NCBI RefSeq assembly: GCF_049341845.1
Contig: NZ_JBMPIT010000008.1
Location: forward strand, 1-64,000
Length of the DNA stretch: 64,000 bases
Source: Curtobacterium guangdongense
GTDB lineage: Bacteria > Actinomycetota > Actinomycetes > Actinomycetales > Microbacteriaceae
Direction: 5' to 3'
Shown: in pieces, positions 15,762 through 24,385 of the stretch
Numbering within the stretch: position 1 is the first letter of the stretch
How the letters are laid out: each line of letters opens with the position of its first letter
Made by a program: the position numbers and the translations under genes
Notes under the pieces: generated by a model
Told to the model about the DNA's origin: nothing
Seen by the model: the letters and a program-made list of their open reading frames with translations, nothing else
Database searches by the model: none

Positions 15762-17257
15762 GCGGCGGGGCCCGCGGTGAGCGTCACCGTGACTGTGCTC
15801 GCCGTGCCGGCGCTGTTCGTGTAGCCGACGGCGACCTTGTCCCCGACGGACTTCGACTGGATGACCTGCGTCAGCTGGTCCGAGCTCGTGATCGCGGTGC
15901 CGTCGATCGACCTGATCGTGTCACCCGCCGCGAGGCCCGCTGCCGCTGCGCCGGACCCCTCGACGGTCCCGGCGACCGCGACCCCGCCCGTGGTGGTGGA
16001 CGTCCCGCTCACCTGGACGCCCAGGAACGCGGGCAGCCCGATCGTGATCGTCCCGGATGCGTCGCCGGCGAGGATCTTGTCCGCGATCGCCTTCGCCGTG
16101 GTGATCGGGATCGCGTAGCCCGTGACGTCCGCCGAGCCCGAGGACGCTGCGGTCGCCATGCCGACGACCTCGCCCTCGCTGTCGAGCACCGGGCCGCCGG
16201 AGTCACCGGAGACGATGTCCGCGGCGATCTCGATGAGGCCGGTGAGGGACTCGGTGCCGGTGCCGGACTCGCTCTGCACCTGGATGTCCTGGTCGGTCGC
16301 GGTGACGGTGCCCTCCGCGGCGACGAGGTTGCCCGTGCCCTCGGCGTTGCCGACGTCGGTCACGGCGTCACCGGTGCTCGGTTCGCCGTCGTCGTCGAGC
16401 GTGACGGTCGAGAGGCCGGACGCGTTCTCCAGCTTGAGGACCGCCACGTCGTTCGTGGCGTCGGCACCGACCACGTCGGCCTTGTACTCCTTGCCCGTGG
16501 TCTCGTCGGTGACCGTGATGCTCGTCGCACCCTGGATGACGTGGTTGTTCGTGAGGATCGTGCCGTCCGAGGTCAGGACCATCCCGGTGCCGGCGGCCTG
16601 CGACGACTGGTCGTAGTTCAGGATCGTGTTGATCGTGACGACGCCCTTCTTCTGGGCGGCCGTGGCCGCCGTCGCAGCGGACTCGGTGCTCGTGCCGGAC
16701 GAGCCGCTCCCGCTCCCGCTGCCGTCACCGGGCACCGTGAAGCCGTTCGTGCCGCTCCCGCTGCCGGTGTCCGGCGTGGTCGTCGTGCCCTGGGACTGGC
16801 TCGACGTGGTCTCGGTGCCGACCGACGAGAGCCCGAGCGCCGTTCCGCCGGCGGCCCCGACGATCGCCAGGGCGGCGATGCCGGAGCCGATCACCAGCCC
16901 GAGCTTGCGCTTCTTCGTGCCGGGGCGGGTGCCGAACGCACCGCTCCACCCCTCCTGCGACGGATACTGCTGTGACGGGTACTGCTGCCCGTGCTGCGCC
17001 GCGTGGGCCCAGCCCTGGTGGACGCCGGCGAGGGCGGGGCTGCCGATGAGGTACGGGCCGCGCCCGTCGTGCGTGTAGGCGTAGGGACCGGAGCCGTCCG
17101 GGGCGTAGAGGTACGGACCGGAGCCGTCGAACGCGTAGGCGGGGCGGAGCGTGGACGCGTCTGCGTGCGGGGCCTCCCACGTGGAGCGGGAAGCGGCGTC
17201 CTGTGCGTCGATCGGGGTCGTGCCCGGTTCGGCGTCGGGGTTCGGGGTCTCGTTCAT
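15758..17257 (-). CDS. Membrane-anchored HtrA/DegP-type serine protease with PDZ domain
   Basis: A 499-residue trypsin-like protease facing the cell surface. Order: a cytoplasmic tail with Tyr/Gly repeats of GPYLYAPDGS type (about 45-75), one transmembrane helix (LGLVIGSGIAALAIVGAAGGTALGL, about 124-148), and a Gly/Ser/Thr linker. The protease domain has His239 (NNHVI), Asp270 (NDVAVL) and Ser353 (GDSGGPV). A C-terminal PDZ domain (from about 410, FLGVQV, with AAGLAAGDTIRSIDG) follows. The ATG at 17255-17257 has GGAGAG 5 nt upstream. It probably degrades misfolded exported proteins. It is divergent from the iron permease genes, separated by 180 bp. Confidence 0.93.
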   Translation of the reverse strand: MNETPNPDAEPGTTPIDAQDAASRSTWEAPHADASTLRPAYAFDGSGPYLYAPDGSGPYAYTHDGRGPYLIGSPALAGVHQGWAHAAQHGQQYPSQQYPSQEGWSGAFGTRPGTKKRKLGLVIGSGIAALAIVGAAGGTALGLSSVGTETTSSQSQGTTTTPDTGSGSGTNGFTVPGDGSGSGSGSSGTSTESAATAATAAQKKGVVTINTILNYDQSSQAAGTGMVLTSDGTILTNNHVIQGATSITVTDETTGKEYKADVVGADATNDVAVLKLENASGLSTVTLDDDGEPSTGDAVTDVGNAEGTGNLVAAEGTVTATDQDIQVQSESGTGTESLTGLIEIAADIVSGDSGGPVLDSEGEVVGMATAASSGSADVTGYAIPITTAKAIADKILAGDASGTITIGLPAFLGVQVSGTSTTTGGVAVAGTVEGSGAAAAGLAAGDTIRSIDGTAITSSDQLTQVIQSKSVGDKVAVGYTNSAGTASTVTVTLTAGPAA

Positions 17258-17417
17258 CGGTGCTCTCCGGTCGCTCTCGACGACCCGGTCGGGCGTCGAT
17301 GGATACGAGTACAAGCCCGTTTCCCATGACGAAGCTATGAGCGAGCCCTGCGCGCGCTCACGACTCGCTCGGGGATCGCCGAAGAGGAGCGCGGGGGTCG
17401 TCGCCACCCGCGAGACG

Positions 17418-17436
17418 TTAGGGTTGCCTTACTCCT
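17418..17436 (+). promoter_or_regulatory. DtxR/IdeR-like iron box overlapping a TAGGGT -10
   Basis: The 19-mer beginning TTAGGGTTGCCTTAC matches the DtxR/IdeR consensus (TTAGGTTAGCCTAACCTAA) at about 13 of 19 positions, with the TTAGG and GCCT cores intact. It ends one base before the first permease ATG and contains a TAGGGT -10 element. Fe-bound repressor would therefore block transcription directly. Confidence 0.65.
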
Positions 17437-17437
17437 C

Positions 17438-18472
17438 ATGCGTTCCCCGTCACCAGCGCCGCCGGCGCCCCGTTCCGTGCCCCGACTCGTCGGCGCGACG
17501 GTCCTCGCCGTCGTGGTGCTCGCCGTGGCGGTCGCCATGAGCGTCGCGTTCGGGTCGCGGCCGATCCCGCTCGGGACGGTGCTCGACACCGTGCTGCACC
17601 CGGGCCGGAACGACGAGATCGGGCTCATCGTGCTCGGCAACCGCGTCCCGCGCACGCTCGTCGGGTTGCTCGCGGGTGCCGCCCTCGGGGTCGCCGGCGC
17701 CGTGATGCAGGGGGTCACCCGCAACCCGCTCGCCGACCCGAGCATCCTCGGCATCAACTCCGGCGCGGCCCTGGCCGTCGTGACGGGCATCGCGGTCTTC
17801 GGCATCAGCGGGACGGCCGCGTACCTGCCGTTCGCCTTCGCCGGTGCCGCGCTCGCCGCACTGCTCGTCTACGGCATCGCCGCGGTCGCCAGGCGGGGGC
17901 TGACGCCGGTCGGCCTCGCGCTGTCCGGGGCCGTGGTCGCCGCGGCGCTCGCCTCGATCTCGACGGCGGTCCTCGTGACGAGCCAGAGCCTCCTCGACCA
18001 GTTGCGGTTCTGGCAGGTCGGCGCGCTGGCGGGCAAGGACCTCGGGACCGCCGGGGTCGTCACGATCCCGGTGCTCGTCGGACTGTGCATCGCGTTCGCC
18101 CTCGGCCGTTCGCTCAACACGCTCGCGCTCGGCGACGAGCTCGCGGCGTCGCTCGGTCAGCGCGTCGTGCTCGTCCGGGCCGTCGGCGGCCTCGTCACCG
18201 TGCTGCTCGCCGGCTCCGCGGTCGCCGCTGCCGGGCCCATCGCGTTCGTCGGACTCGCCGTGCCGCACGCCGTCCGGCGGCTGAGCGGCCCCGACCACCG
18301 GTGGACGATCCTGCTGTCCGCCATCGTCGCGCCGGCGCTGCTGCTCGTCGCCGACGTCATCGGCCGCGTCGTCGCGTACCCGGGGGAGCTGCAGGTCGGC
18401 ATCGTCACGGCGCTGATCGGCGCGCCGGTGTTCATCGCGCTGGTCCGGTCGAAGGCGGTGACGGGTCTGTGA
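17438..18472 (+). CDS. FecCD-type iron-siderophore ABC permease, subunit 1
   Basis: A 344-residue BtuC/FecCD-fold permease with roughly nine to ten hydrophobic helices. NRVPRTLVGLLAGAALGVAGAVMQGVTRNPLADPSILGINSGAALAV is the family signature. LGDELAASLGQRV is the coupling-helix region that contacts the ATPase. GPIAFVGLAVPHAVRRLSGPDHR follows near the C-terminus. Its stop overlaps the start of the second permease (GTGA). An iron box precedes it, so expression should rise under iron limitation. No binding protein or ATPase gene adjoins the pair in this window. Confidence 0.93.
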   Translation: MRSPSPAPPAPRSVPRLVGATVLAVVVLAVAVAMSVAFGSRPIPLGTVLDTVLHPGRNDEIGLIVLGNRVPRTLVGLLAGAALGVAGAVMQGVTRNPLADPSILGINSGAALAVVTGIAVFGISGTAAYLPFAFAGAALAALLVYGIAAVARRGLTPVGLALSGAVVAAALASISTAVLVTSQSLLDQLRFWQVGALAGKDLGTAGVVTIPVLVGLCIAFALGRSLNTLALGDELAASLGQRVVLVRAVGGLVTVLLAGSAVAAAGPIAFVGLAVPHAVRRLSGPDHRWTILLSAIVAPALLLVADVIGRVVAYPGELQVGIVTALIGAPVFIALVRSKAVTGL

Positions 18473-19485
18473 GCACCGTCGACCGGACCCGGACCCGGCC
18501 CCGACTCGGGGCAGCGCGACGTGAGCTCGTCGTGCTCGGCTCCGTCCTCGTCGTGCTGGTCGGGCTCGTCCTGGTCGGGCTCGGCGTCGGCGAGATCCCG
18601 CTGTCGCCCGCTCAGGTCGTCCAGGCGCTGTTCGGCCACGGGGACACGGTCTCGGACTTCGTCATCGGGCAGCTCCGCGGACCGAGGACCCTCGCGGCGC
18701 TCCTCGTCGGGGCCAGCCTCGGCGTCGCGGGTGGCATCGTGCAGAGCGTCGTCCGGAACCCCATCGCCAGCCCCGACGTGATCGGCATCACCTCCGGCGC
18801 GAGCGCGTCCGGGCTGACCGCGATCGTGCTGTTCGGGGTCTCCGGCATCGGACTGTTCTGGACGGTGCTGGTCGGCGCCCTCGTCGTGTCGCTGGTGATC
18901 ACCGCGCTCGCGTGGCGGAGAGGCATCACGGGCAACCGCGTCGTCCTCGTCGGCATCGGGGTCGCGGCGATGTCCCTGAGCGTCACCGGGTGGATGCTCA
19001 CGAGCGGCTCCGTGCAACAGGCAGGGACGGCGCTCCTCTGGCTCTCCGGCAGTCTCAACGCGGTCGACCGGAGTGTCGTCGGCGTCCTCGTGGTGGCCTT
19101 CGTCGTGCTGATGGTCCTGGCGCTCCTGCAGTCCCCGCGACTGACCGTCCTGACGCTCGGCGACGACGTGGCCGCCTCGCTCGGCCTGCGACCGAACCGT
19201 GCGAAGCTCCTGCTCCTCCTGACCGCCGTGTGCCTCACCGCGGCGGCCGTCGCGACCGCGGGGCCGGTGTCGTTCGTCGCGCTGATGGCCGCGCCGATCT
19301 CCAGGCGGCTCGTCGGCGGCGGTCGCGTGGCGCTCGGTGTCTCGGCCGCGGTCGGCGCCGTGATCGTGCTCGCGAGCGACCTCATCGCCCAGTTCGCGAT
19401 CCCGGGCAACGCCCTGCCGGTCGGCGTCGTCACCGGCGTCGTCGGCGCGCCGTACCTGCTCTGGCTGCTCGCCCGCGGTCGCTGA
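18469..19485 (+). CDS. FecCD-type iron-siderophore ABC permease, subunit 2
   Basis: A 338-residue partner of the preceding permease. It shows LRGPRTLAALLVGASLGVAGGIVQSVVRNPIASPDVIGITSGASASGL, LGDDVAASLGLRPNR (ATPase-coupling segment) and GPVSFVALMAAPISRRLVGGGR. The two subunits would form the heterodimeric channel. The GTG at 18469 lies within the stop of subunit 1, so stoichiometric production is likely. The ATPase and substrate-binding lipoprotein must be encoded elsewhere. Confidence 0.93.
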   Translation: MSTVDRTRTRPRLGAARRELVVLGSVLVVLVGLVLVGLGVGEIPLSPAQVVQALFGHGDTVSDFVIGQLRGPRTLAALLVGASLGVAGGIVQSVVRNPIASPDVIGITSGASASGLTAIVLFGVSGIGLFWTVLVGALVVSLVITALAWRRGITGNRVVLVGIGVAAMSLSVTGWMLTSGSVQQAGTALLWLSGSLNAVDRSVVGVLVVAFVVLMVLALLQSPRLTVLTLGDDVAASLGLRPNRAKLLLLLTAVCLTAAAVATAGPVSFVALMAAPISRRLVGGGRVALGVSAAVGAVIVLASDLIAQFAIPGNALPVGVVTGVVGAPYLLWLLARGR

Positions 19486-19599
19486 CGACCGCCAGCGGCG
19501 ACCGCTTGCCGCGACCTCCGTGGCGGAGCCGAGCCGAGCCTCCCGTCCGGCCTGCCGCGACACGCGTTGCACACTGCGATTACGGGGTCCCGCGCGGGA

Positions 19600-19682
19600 T
19601 TGCGGAAACCCGCAAAGCAGGCTCCGAACCCCCCGTCCGGGTGTCTGCACGCCGATTCGTGTCCCCCTAACGTCGGACACGA
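19600..19682 (+). promoter_or_regulatory. Structured region with operator-like inverted repeat before the GT2 gene
   Basis: The 260-bp gap before the glycosyltransferase contains a hairpin TTGCGG-AAAC-CCGCAA (19600-19615) and a perfect 8-bp inverted repeat TCGTGTCC-N10-GGACACGA (19657-19682). The repeat brackets a TAACGT -10-like hexamer (19668-19673). The second repeat looks like an operator placed over a promoter. I could not match the region to a known riboswitch. Confidence 0.45.
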
Positions 19683-19745
19683 CTCCGGACTCCCGACAGC
19701 GTTCCACCCCGAACGAACGCTGGTCCGGTCGAACGAAGGACACCC

Positions 19746-22181
19746 ATGCCCGAACAGCATGACGACGCGCCCGTGCGCCGTCGGCAGTGGGGTTCCGAGC
19801 GACGTACCCGCCCGCTCGACACCCTCCACGAACGCCCCTCCGACCGGAAGCTCGTCTCCGGTCGCATCGCCATCATCCTCACGATCGCCTTCTGGATCGC
19901 GTACGTCGTGTACACCGTGATCCGCCAGTTCCTGGACTACGGCACCGAGAGCTTCCGGTTCACCACCGAAGCGCTCTCGTACCTGGTCGTCGTCACCTTC
20001 CTGACCTTCTCGGCGCTCATGCACCTCGTCGCCCGGCAGGGTGCGATGGAGCGCTTCGCCACCCACGTCCGCGTGCCCCGCGCCGAGCTGGACCGCCACT
20101 TCGGCACCGGGCACGAGTCGCCGCTGACGGTCCTCGTCCCGAGCTACGCCGAGGAGCCGGACGTCGTCGCGACGACGCTCTGGTCGGCCGCGCTGCAGGA
20201 GTACCCGTCGCTCCGCATCGTGCTGCTCGTCGACGACGCGCCGTTCCCGACCGACCCGGAGACCCGCGCGAAGCTCGAGCGGACCCGCGCGGTCGCGACG
20301 ACCATCCAGACCCAGCTCGCGCCGGCCGCCGAGCGCTTCCAGGAGGCACTGCTCTCCGCCGAGGTCGAGGCGTCGCACACCCCGTTCGCCACCGTCGACT
20401 CCCTGCGCACGCTCGTCGAGCACCACCGCTGGGCCGACGCCTGGCTGCGCCGCCACGCCCGCGAGCACGACGTCGTCGACCACGTCGACCACTTCTTCCA
20501 CGACCAGGTACTGGTCGCGCTGGCCGACGAGTTCCGGCTGACGTCGGAGGCCCTCGAGGCGGCGATCGTCGACGCCCTCGACGCCGCGGCGAGCACACCG
20601 TCCGTCGACGGGCGCACCACGCCGCTCGACGGGTCCACGCTGACCGAGATCACCTCGGCCCGGGTCGTGGAGCTCCAGCGCCGTCTCGCGTGGACGTTCA
20701 CGGCCGAGCTGACCACGTTCGAGCGGAAGCGCTACGCGAACCTCTCCGACGAGGCGAACAAGGCGATGAACCTCAACGCCTACATCGGCCTGCTCGGTGG
20801 CGCGTACGCGTTCGACGAGACCGCGTCCGGCACGATCCTCCGCACGGTCGCCGACCCGGCGGACGCGGACCTCGTCGTCCCGGCGTCGGACTACGTCCTG
20901 ACGCTCGACGCGGACTCGGTGCTGCTCCGTGACTACTGCCTGCGCCTGGTCTACTTCCTCGAGCAGCCGGAGAACGCCAGCGTCGCCGTGACCCAGACCC
21001 CGTACTCGTCGTTCCGCGGCGCCGCCACGCGCATCGAGCGGCTCGCCGGGGCCACGACCGACATCCAGCACATCCTCCACCAGGGCATGTCGCGCCACAA
21101 CGCGACGTTCTGGGTCGGCGCGAACGCGGTCATCCGTACCCGGGCGCTCCGCGACATCGAGGAGGTCGAGACCGTCGGCGGCTTCGAGGTGAAGCGCTAC
21201 GTGCAGGACCGCACCGTGATCGAGGACACCGAGTCGAGCGTCGACCTCGGCATGCACGGCTGGACTCTCGTGAACTACCCGGAGCGCCTGTCCTACAGCG
21301 CCACCCCGCCGGACTTCGGCTCCCTGATCGTGCAGCGGCAACGCTGGGCGAACGGCGGGCTGCTGATCCTGCCGAAGTACCTCAGGCAGGTCCGCGAGCG
21401 TCGGCAGCGGGGCGAGCGGGTCGGCATCGTCGAGATGTCCCTCCGCGTCAACTACATGGCGTCGATCGCGTGGGCGTCGTTCGGGCTGATCTTCCTGCTC
21501 GCCTACCCGTACGACTCGCGGCTCCTCAGCCCGATGGTGCTCCTCGCCGCGCTGCCGTACTTCTGGCTGCTGTCGAGCGACCTCAAGTACTGCGGGTACA
21601 AGCGGACCGACGTCTTCCGGATCTACGGCTTCAACCTGATCCTGATGCCCGTGAACGTCGCCGGCGTGCTGAAGAGCATCCAGCAGGCCCTCACCGCGAA
21701 GAAGATCCCGTTCGCCCGCACGCCGAAGGTCCGGGACCGCACCGCATCGCCGGCGCTCTACGTCCTGGCGCCGTACGCGATGGTCGTGTTCTCGGTGTTC
21801 ACCTTCGTCCGCGACTACCACGCGGAGAACTGGGGCAACGCGGTGTTCGCCGCGTTCAACGCCCTGCTGGCGATGTACGCGATCGTCGCGTACATCGGGA
21901 TCTGGAACTCGGTCGTCGACGTCTGGATCTGGGCGACGGCGTGGATGTACTACGACCCGAGTGCACGAGCAGCACGCCGCGCCCGTCGCCAGGCAGCACG
22001 TGCCACCGCACGGGCGGCCAAGCGCGGCACCCCCGACCTGCAGCCCGCGGCCGAGGACTGGCGCGCCGTCCTCTACTTCGGTGACCGCGGCAAGAGCATG
22101 CCGAGGCACCACCACGCGGACGTCGTCGGCGCGGTCCGCGCGACCACCGGCTCCACCACGAACGAGAAGACGGCGGCCTGA
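19746..22181 (+). CDS. Membrane glycosyltransferase family 2 (processive, BcsA-like)
   Basis: An 811-residue polysaccharide synthase. After a short basic tail there are two transmembrane helices (about 42-100), then a cytosolic GT-A domain: VLVPSYAEEPDVV, LDADSVL with Asp388/Asp390 for nucleotide-sugar and metal, Glu493-Asp494 (VIEDTESSV) as catalytic base, and Gln530-x-x-Arg533-Trp534 (QRQRW) for acceptor binding. Further helices (about 565-735) would form the export channel. This layout fits processive synthases of cellulose, chitin/hyaluronan or related polymers; the polymer is not deducible. A region of about 130 residues between the first strands and the DAD motif is unusually long and helical. 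The gene precedes a GH18-like gene by 2 nt, suggesting a synthase/hydrolase pair. Confidence 0.9.
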   Translation: MPEQHDDAPVRRRQWGSERRTRPLDTLHERPSDRKLVSGRIAIILTIAFWIAYVVYTVIRQFLDYGTESFRFTTEALSYLVVVTFLTFSALMHLVARQGAMERFATHVRVPRAELDRHFGTGHESPLTVLVPSYAEEPDVVATTLWSAALQEYPSLRIVLLVDDAPFPTDPETRAKLERTRAVATTIQTQLAPAAERFQEALLSAEVEASHTPFATVDSLRTLVEHHRWADAWLRRHAREHDVVDHVDHFFHDQVLVALADEFRLTSEALEAAIVDALDAAASTPSVDGRTTPLDGSTLTEITSARVVELQRRLAWTFTAELTTFERKRYANLSDEANKAMNLNAYIGLLGGAYAFDETASGTILRTVADPADADLVVPASDYVLTLDADSVLLRDYCLRLVYFLEQPENASVAVTQTPYSSFRGAATRIERLAGATTDIQHILHQGMSRHNATFWVGANAVIRTRALRDIEEVETVGGFEVKRYVQDRTVIEDTESSVDLGMHGWTLVNYPERLSYSATPPDFGSLIVQRQRWANGGLLILPKYLRQVRERRQRGERVGIVEMSLRVNYMASIAWASFGLIFLLAYPYDSRLLSPMVLLAALPYFWLLSSDLKYCGYKRTDVFRIYGFNLILMPVNVAGVLKSIQQALTAKKIPFARTPKVRDRTASPALYVLAPYAMVVFSVFTFVRDYHAENWGNAVFAAFNALLAMYAIVAYIGIWNSVVDVWIWATAWMYYDPSARAARRARRQAARATARAAKRGTPDLQPAAEDWRAVLYFGDRGKSMPRHHHADVVGAVRATTGSTTNEKTAA

Positions 22182-22183
22182 TC

Positions 22184-23743
22184 ATGTCGACCACGAGACG
22201 CCTCTCACCGCTCCGCGTCGGCCTCGCAGCCGTCGTGGCACTCGCCCTCGTCGCCGCCGGGTACGTCGGCTTCGACCGCTGGCAGTCCGCCCAGGCCTCG
22301 GAGACCCAGGAGTCCTGGTTCGCCGCCTACACCGACGTCACCGCGACGCCGACGTTCGCGTTCGAGGACGTGAAGTCCGCCAAGGGCCGCGACGTCATGC
22401 TGTCCTTCGTCGTCGCGGACCACGACGCCGCCTGCACGCCGACCTGGGGGTCGTACTACTCGCTCCAGGGTGCATCGGACCAGCTCGACCTCGACCGCAG
22501 GATCGCCCGTCTGCAACAGCAGAAGGGCGAGGTCGGGGTGTCGTTCGGCGGGCTGTCGAACGACGAGCTCGCCACGACCTGCACCGACCGGAGCGACCTC
22601 GTCGACGCGTACAGCACCGTGGTGCAGCGCTACGACGTCAGCACGGTCGACTACGACGTCGAGGGCGACGACCTCACGAACCACGCCGCGGGGGAGCGTC
22701 GCGCGAAGGCCGTCGCCGAGCTGCAGCAGCAGCGTCGTGCAGCGGGGCACCCGCTCGCGGTGTGGCTCACCCTGCCGGCCGCGCCGTCCGGACTGACGAG
22801 CGACGGCACCACGGCGGTCGCGCAGTTCCTGAAGGCCGGCGTCGACCTCGCCGGCGTGAACGCGATGACCATGGACTACGGCGACGGGAAGGGCGCGAGC
22901 CAGAGCATGTACTCCGCCTCGGTGCAGACCCTGCAGCAGGTGCACCGTCAGCTCGGCGTGCTCTACCAGCGCTCCGGCACGCCGCTCTCCGCCGGCACGC
23001 TCTGGCACAAGGTCGGGGCGACGCCGATGATCGGGCAGAACGACGTGCAGGACGAGGTCTTCACCCTCGCCGACGCCGAGAAGCTCAACGCCTGGGCGCG
23101 GCAGCAGGGCCTCGGCCGGATGTCGATGTGGTCCCTCAACCGCGACACCACCTGCGGGTCGAACTACGTCAACCTCTCGACCGTGTCGAACTCGTGCTCC
23201 GGCGTCGACCAGGGCGGGAAGCTCTTCGCCGACGTCCTCGGCAAGGGCTTCACCGGCGGGATCGTCGCCGCGGCGTCGGACGTCACCACGGCGGAGCCCT
23301 CGTCCACCGTGCAGCCGACGGACGACCCGGCCACGAGCCCGTACCCGGTGTGGAACGCGGACGCCTCGTACCTGGAGGGCACCAAGATCGTGTGGCACCA
23401 CAACGTGTACGAGGCGAAGTGGTGGACCTCGGGCGACCTGCCCGACGACCCGGTGCTGAGCGCCTACGAGACGCCGTGGCAGCTCATCGGCCCGGTCTTG
23501 AAGGGCGAGAAGCCGGTGAAGCAGGTCACGCTGCCTGCTGGTACGTACGACGCGTGGTCCGGGACGAAGCAGTACGACACCGGCGACCGTGTGCTGTTCA
23601 GCGGGGTCCCGTACCAGGCGAAGTGGTGGAACACGGGCGACAGCCCACAGGCCTCCACCAGTGACCCGGACGGCTCACCGTGGGTCAAGCTGAAGGACTC
23701 CGAGATCAAGGAGATCCTGTCCGGTCTGCAAGCCGGCAACTGA
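22184..23743 (+). CDS. Secreted/anchored GH18 chitinase-like protein with two carbohydrate-binding modules
   Basis: A 519-residue exported protein. Residues 1-35 hold a signal or anchor helix (VGLAAVVALALVAAGYVGF). A GH18-like barrel spans about 45-370; its catalytic motif is STVDYDVEG with Asp156, Asp158 and Glu160, so the DxDxE core is kept though the first Asp of DxxDxDxE is Ser. Two chitin-binding type modules (CBM5/12-like) follow: YPVWNADASYLEGTKIVWHHN and YDAWSGTKQYDTGDRVLFSG, each ending in an AKWW motif. It is probably cotranslated with the GT2 synthase two bases upstream, and may trim or release the polymer that synthase makes. Substrate: GlcNAc-type glycan is likely, unproven. Confidence 0.88.
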   Translation: MSTTRRLSPLRVGLAAVVALALVAAGYVGFDRWQSAQASETQESWFAAYTDVTATPTFAFEDVKSAKGRDVMLSFVVADHDAACTPTWGSYYSLQGASDQLDLDRRIARLQQQKGEVGVSFGGLSNDELATTCTDRSDLVDAYSTVVQRYDVSTVDYDVEGDDLTNHAAGERRAKAVAELQQQRRAAGHPLAVWLTLPAAPSGLTSDGTTAVAQFLKAGVDLAGVNAMTMDYGDGKGASQSMYSASVQTLQQVHRQLGVLYQRSGTPLSAGTLWHKVGATPMIGQNDVQDEVFTLADAEKLNAWARQQGLGRMSMWSLNRDTTCGSNYVNLSTVSNSCSGVDQGGKLFADVLGKGFTGGIVAAASDVTTAEPSSTVQPTDDPATSPYPVWNADASYLEGTKIVWHHNVYEAKWWTSGDLPDDPVLSAYETPWQLIGPVLKGEKPVKQVTLPAGTYDAWSGTKQYDTGDRVLFSGVPYQAKWWNTGDSPQASTSDPDGSPWVKLKDSEIKEILSGLQAGN

Positions 23744-23789
23744 CGGACGGGAGGCTCGGTACAAGCTGGTACCGGGCCTCCAGTCTGTC
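23742..23789. terminator. Family-1 hairpin (GGAGGCTCGG type)
   Basis: A 21-bp imperfect inverted repeat (23742-23762 with 23769-23789; 18 matching pairs) with loop AAGCTG starts within the stop codon of the GH18-like gene. It belongs to the recurring GGAGGC-C/T-CGGTGCC palindrome family of this window and probably ends the GT2 operon. Confidence 0.75.
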
Positions 23790-23902
23790 GCGTGGTCGCG
23801 TACCGCTGTCCGCTCGCCGCGGACAGGTCGTGTCACCCGGGTACGGGACTCTCGCTCGGTCGGTCGTTTCCGATACGCTTGGTTGCCAAGAGGAGGAGGT
23901 CC

Positions 23903-24385
23903 ACGATGCCAGATCCAGTGGTCCCGCAGCCGGAGGGACAACGAGCCCCGGAGCAGCGGCTGGTCGACACGACGCTGACCTTCAGCATGGACATGGGCGC
24001 GGCACTCACGCCCGAGTCCGGTGTCTCGCCGGAAGAACGCGAAGCCATCAACGCCCTGCCCTCCGGGTCGGCGCTGCTCGTCGTCCGTCGCGGCCCCAAC
24101 GTCGGCGCCCGCTTCCTGCTCGACTCCGACGTCACGACGGCAGGTCGCCACCCCGATGCGGACATCTTCCTCGACGACGTCACGGTGTCCCGGAAGCACG
24201 CGCAGTTCCTCCGTGCCGGTACGGCCTTCACGGTCAAGGACCTCGGTTCGCTGAACGGCACGTACTTCGACGGCGACCGCATCGACGAAGCGCCGCTGTC
24301 CGACGGTGCAGAGGTCCAGGTCGGCAAGTTCCGCCTGACGTTCTACGCATCCCGGGTCGACCTGGCGCGCCTGGCGAACGCGTAG
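23903..24385 (+). CDS. garA: FHA-domain protein of the GarA/OdhI family
   Basis: A 160-residue forkhead-associated protein. In mycobacteria and corynebacteria GarA/OdhI inhibits 2-oxoglutarate dehydrogenase and tunes glutamate metabolism until phosphorylated by Ser/Thr kinases. The FHA domain (about 60-145) is nearly canonical: SALLVVRRGPNVGARFLL, AGRHPDADIFLDDVTVSRKHAQF, DLGSLNGTYFDGDRI, VQVGKFRLTFY. The N-terminal phospho-switch, ETTS in GarA, appears here as DTTL (Thr22/Thr23). AGGAGG 6 nt upstream of ATG 23903 fixes the start. Next comes the ftsR gene, sharing a base, as in C. glutamicum odhI-ftsR and Mtb Rv1827-Rv1828. A PASTA kinase in this window could be the regulator. Confidence 0.95.
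   Translation, partial: TMPDPVVPQPEGQRAPEQRLVDTTLTFSMDMGAALTPESGVSPEEREAINALPSGSALLVVRRGPNVGARFLLDSDVTTAGRHPDADIFLDDVTVSRKHAQFLRAGTAFTVKDLGSLNGTYFDGDRIDEAPLSDGAEVQVGKFRLTFYASRVDLARLANA

Noticed and set aside
19561..19660. Possible c-di-GMP or c-di-AMP riboswitch before the GT2 gene (CGCAAAGC-like stretch)
   Set aside because: The conserved GEMM or ydaO core blocks are absent in order; only isolated short matches and generic hairpins are seen.
18612..22115. Open frame of more than 1100 codons antisense to the permease and GT2 genes
   Set aside because: The product is Arg/Asp/Val-rich nonsense produced by the complementary codon bias; the sense strand encodes clear protein families.
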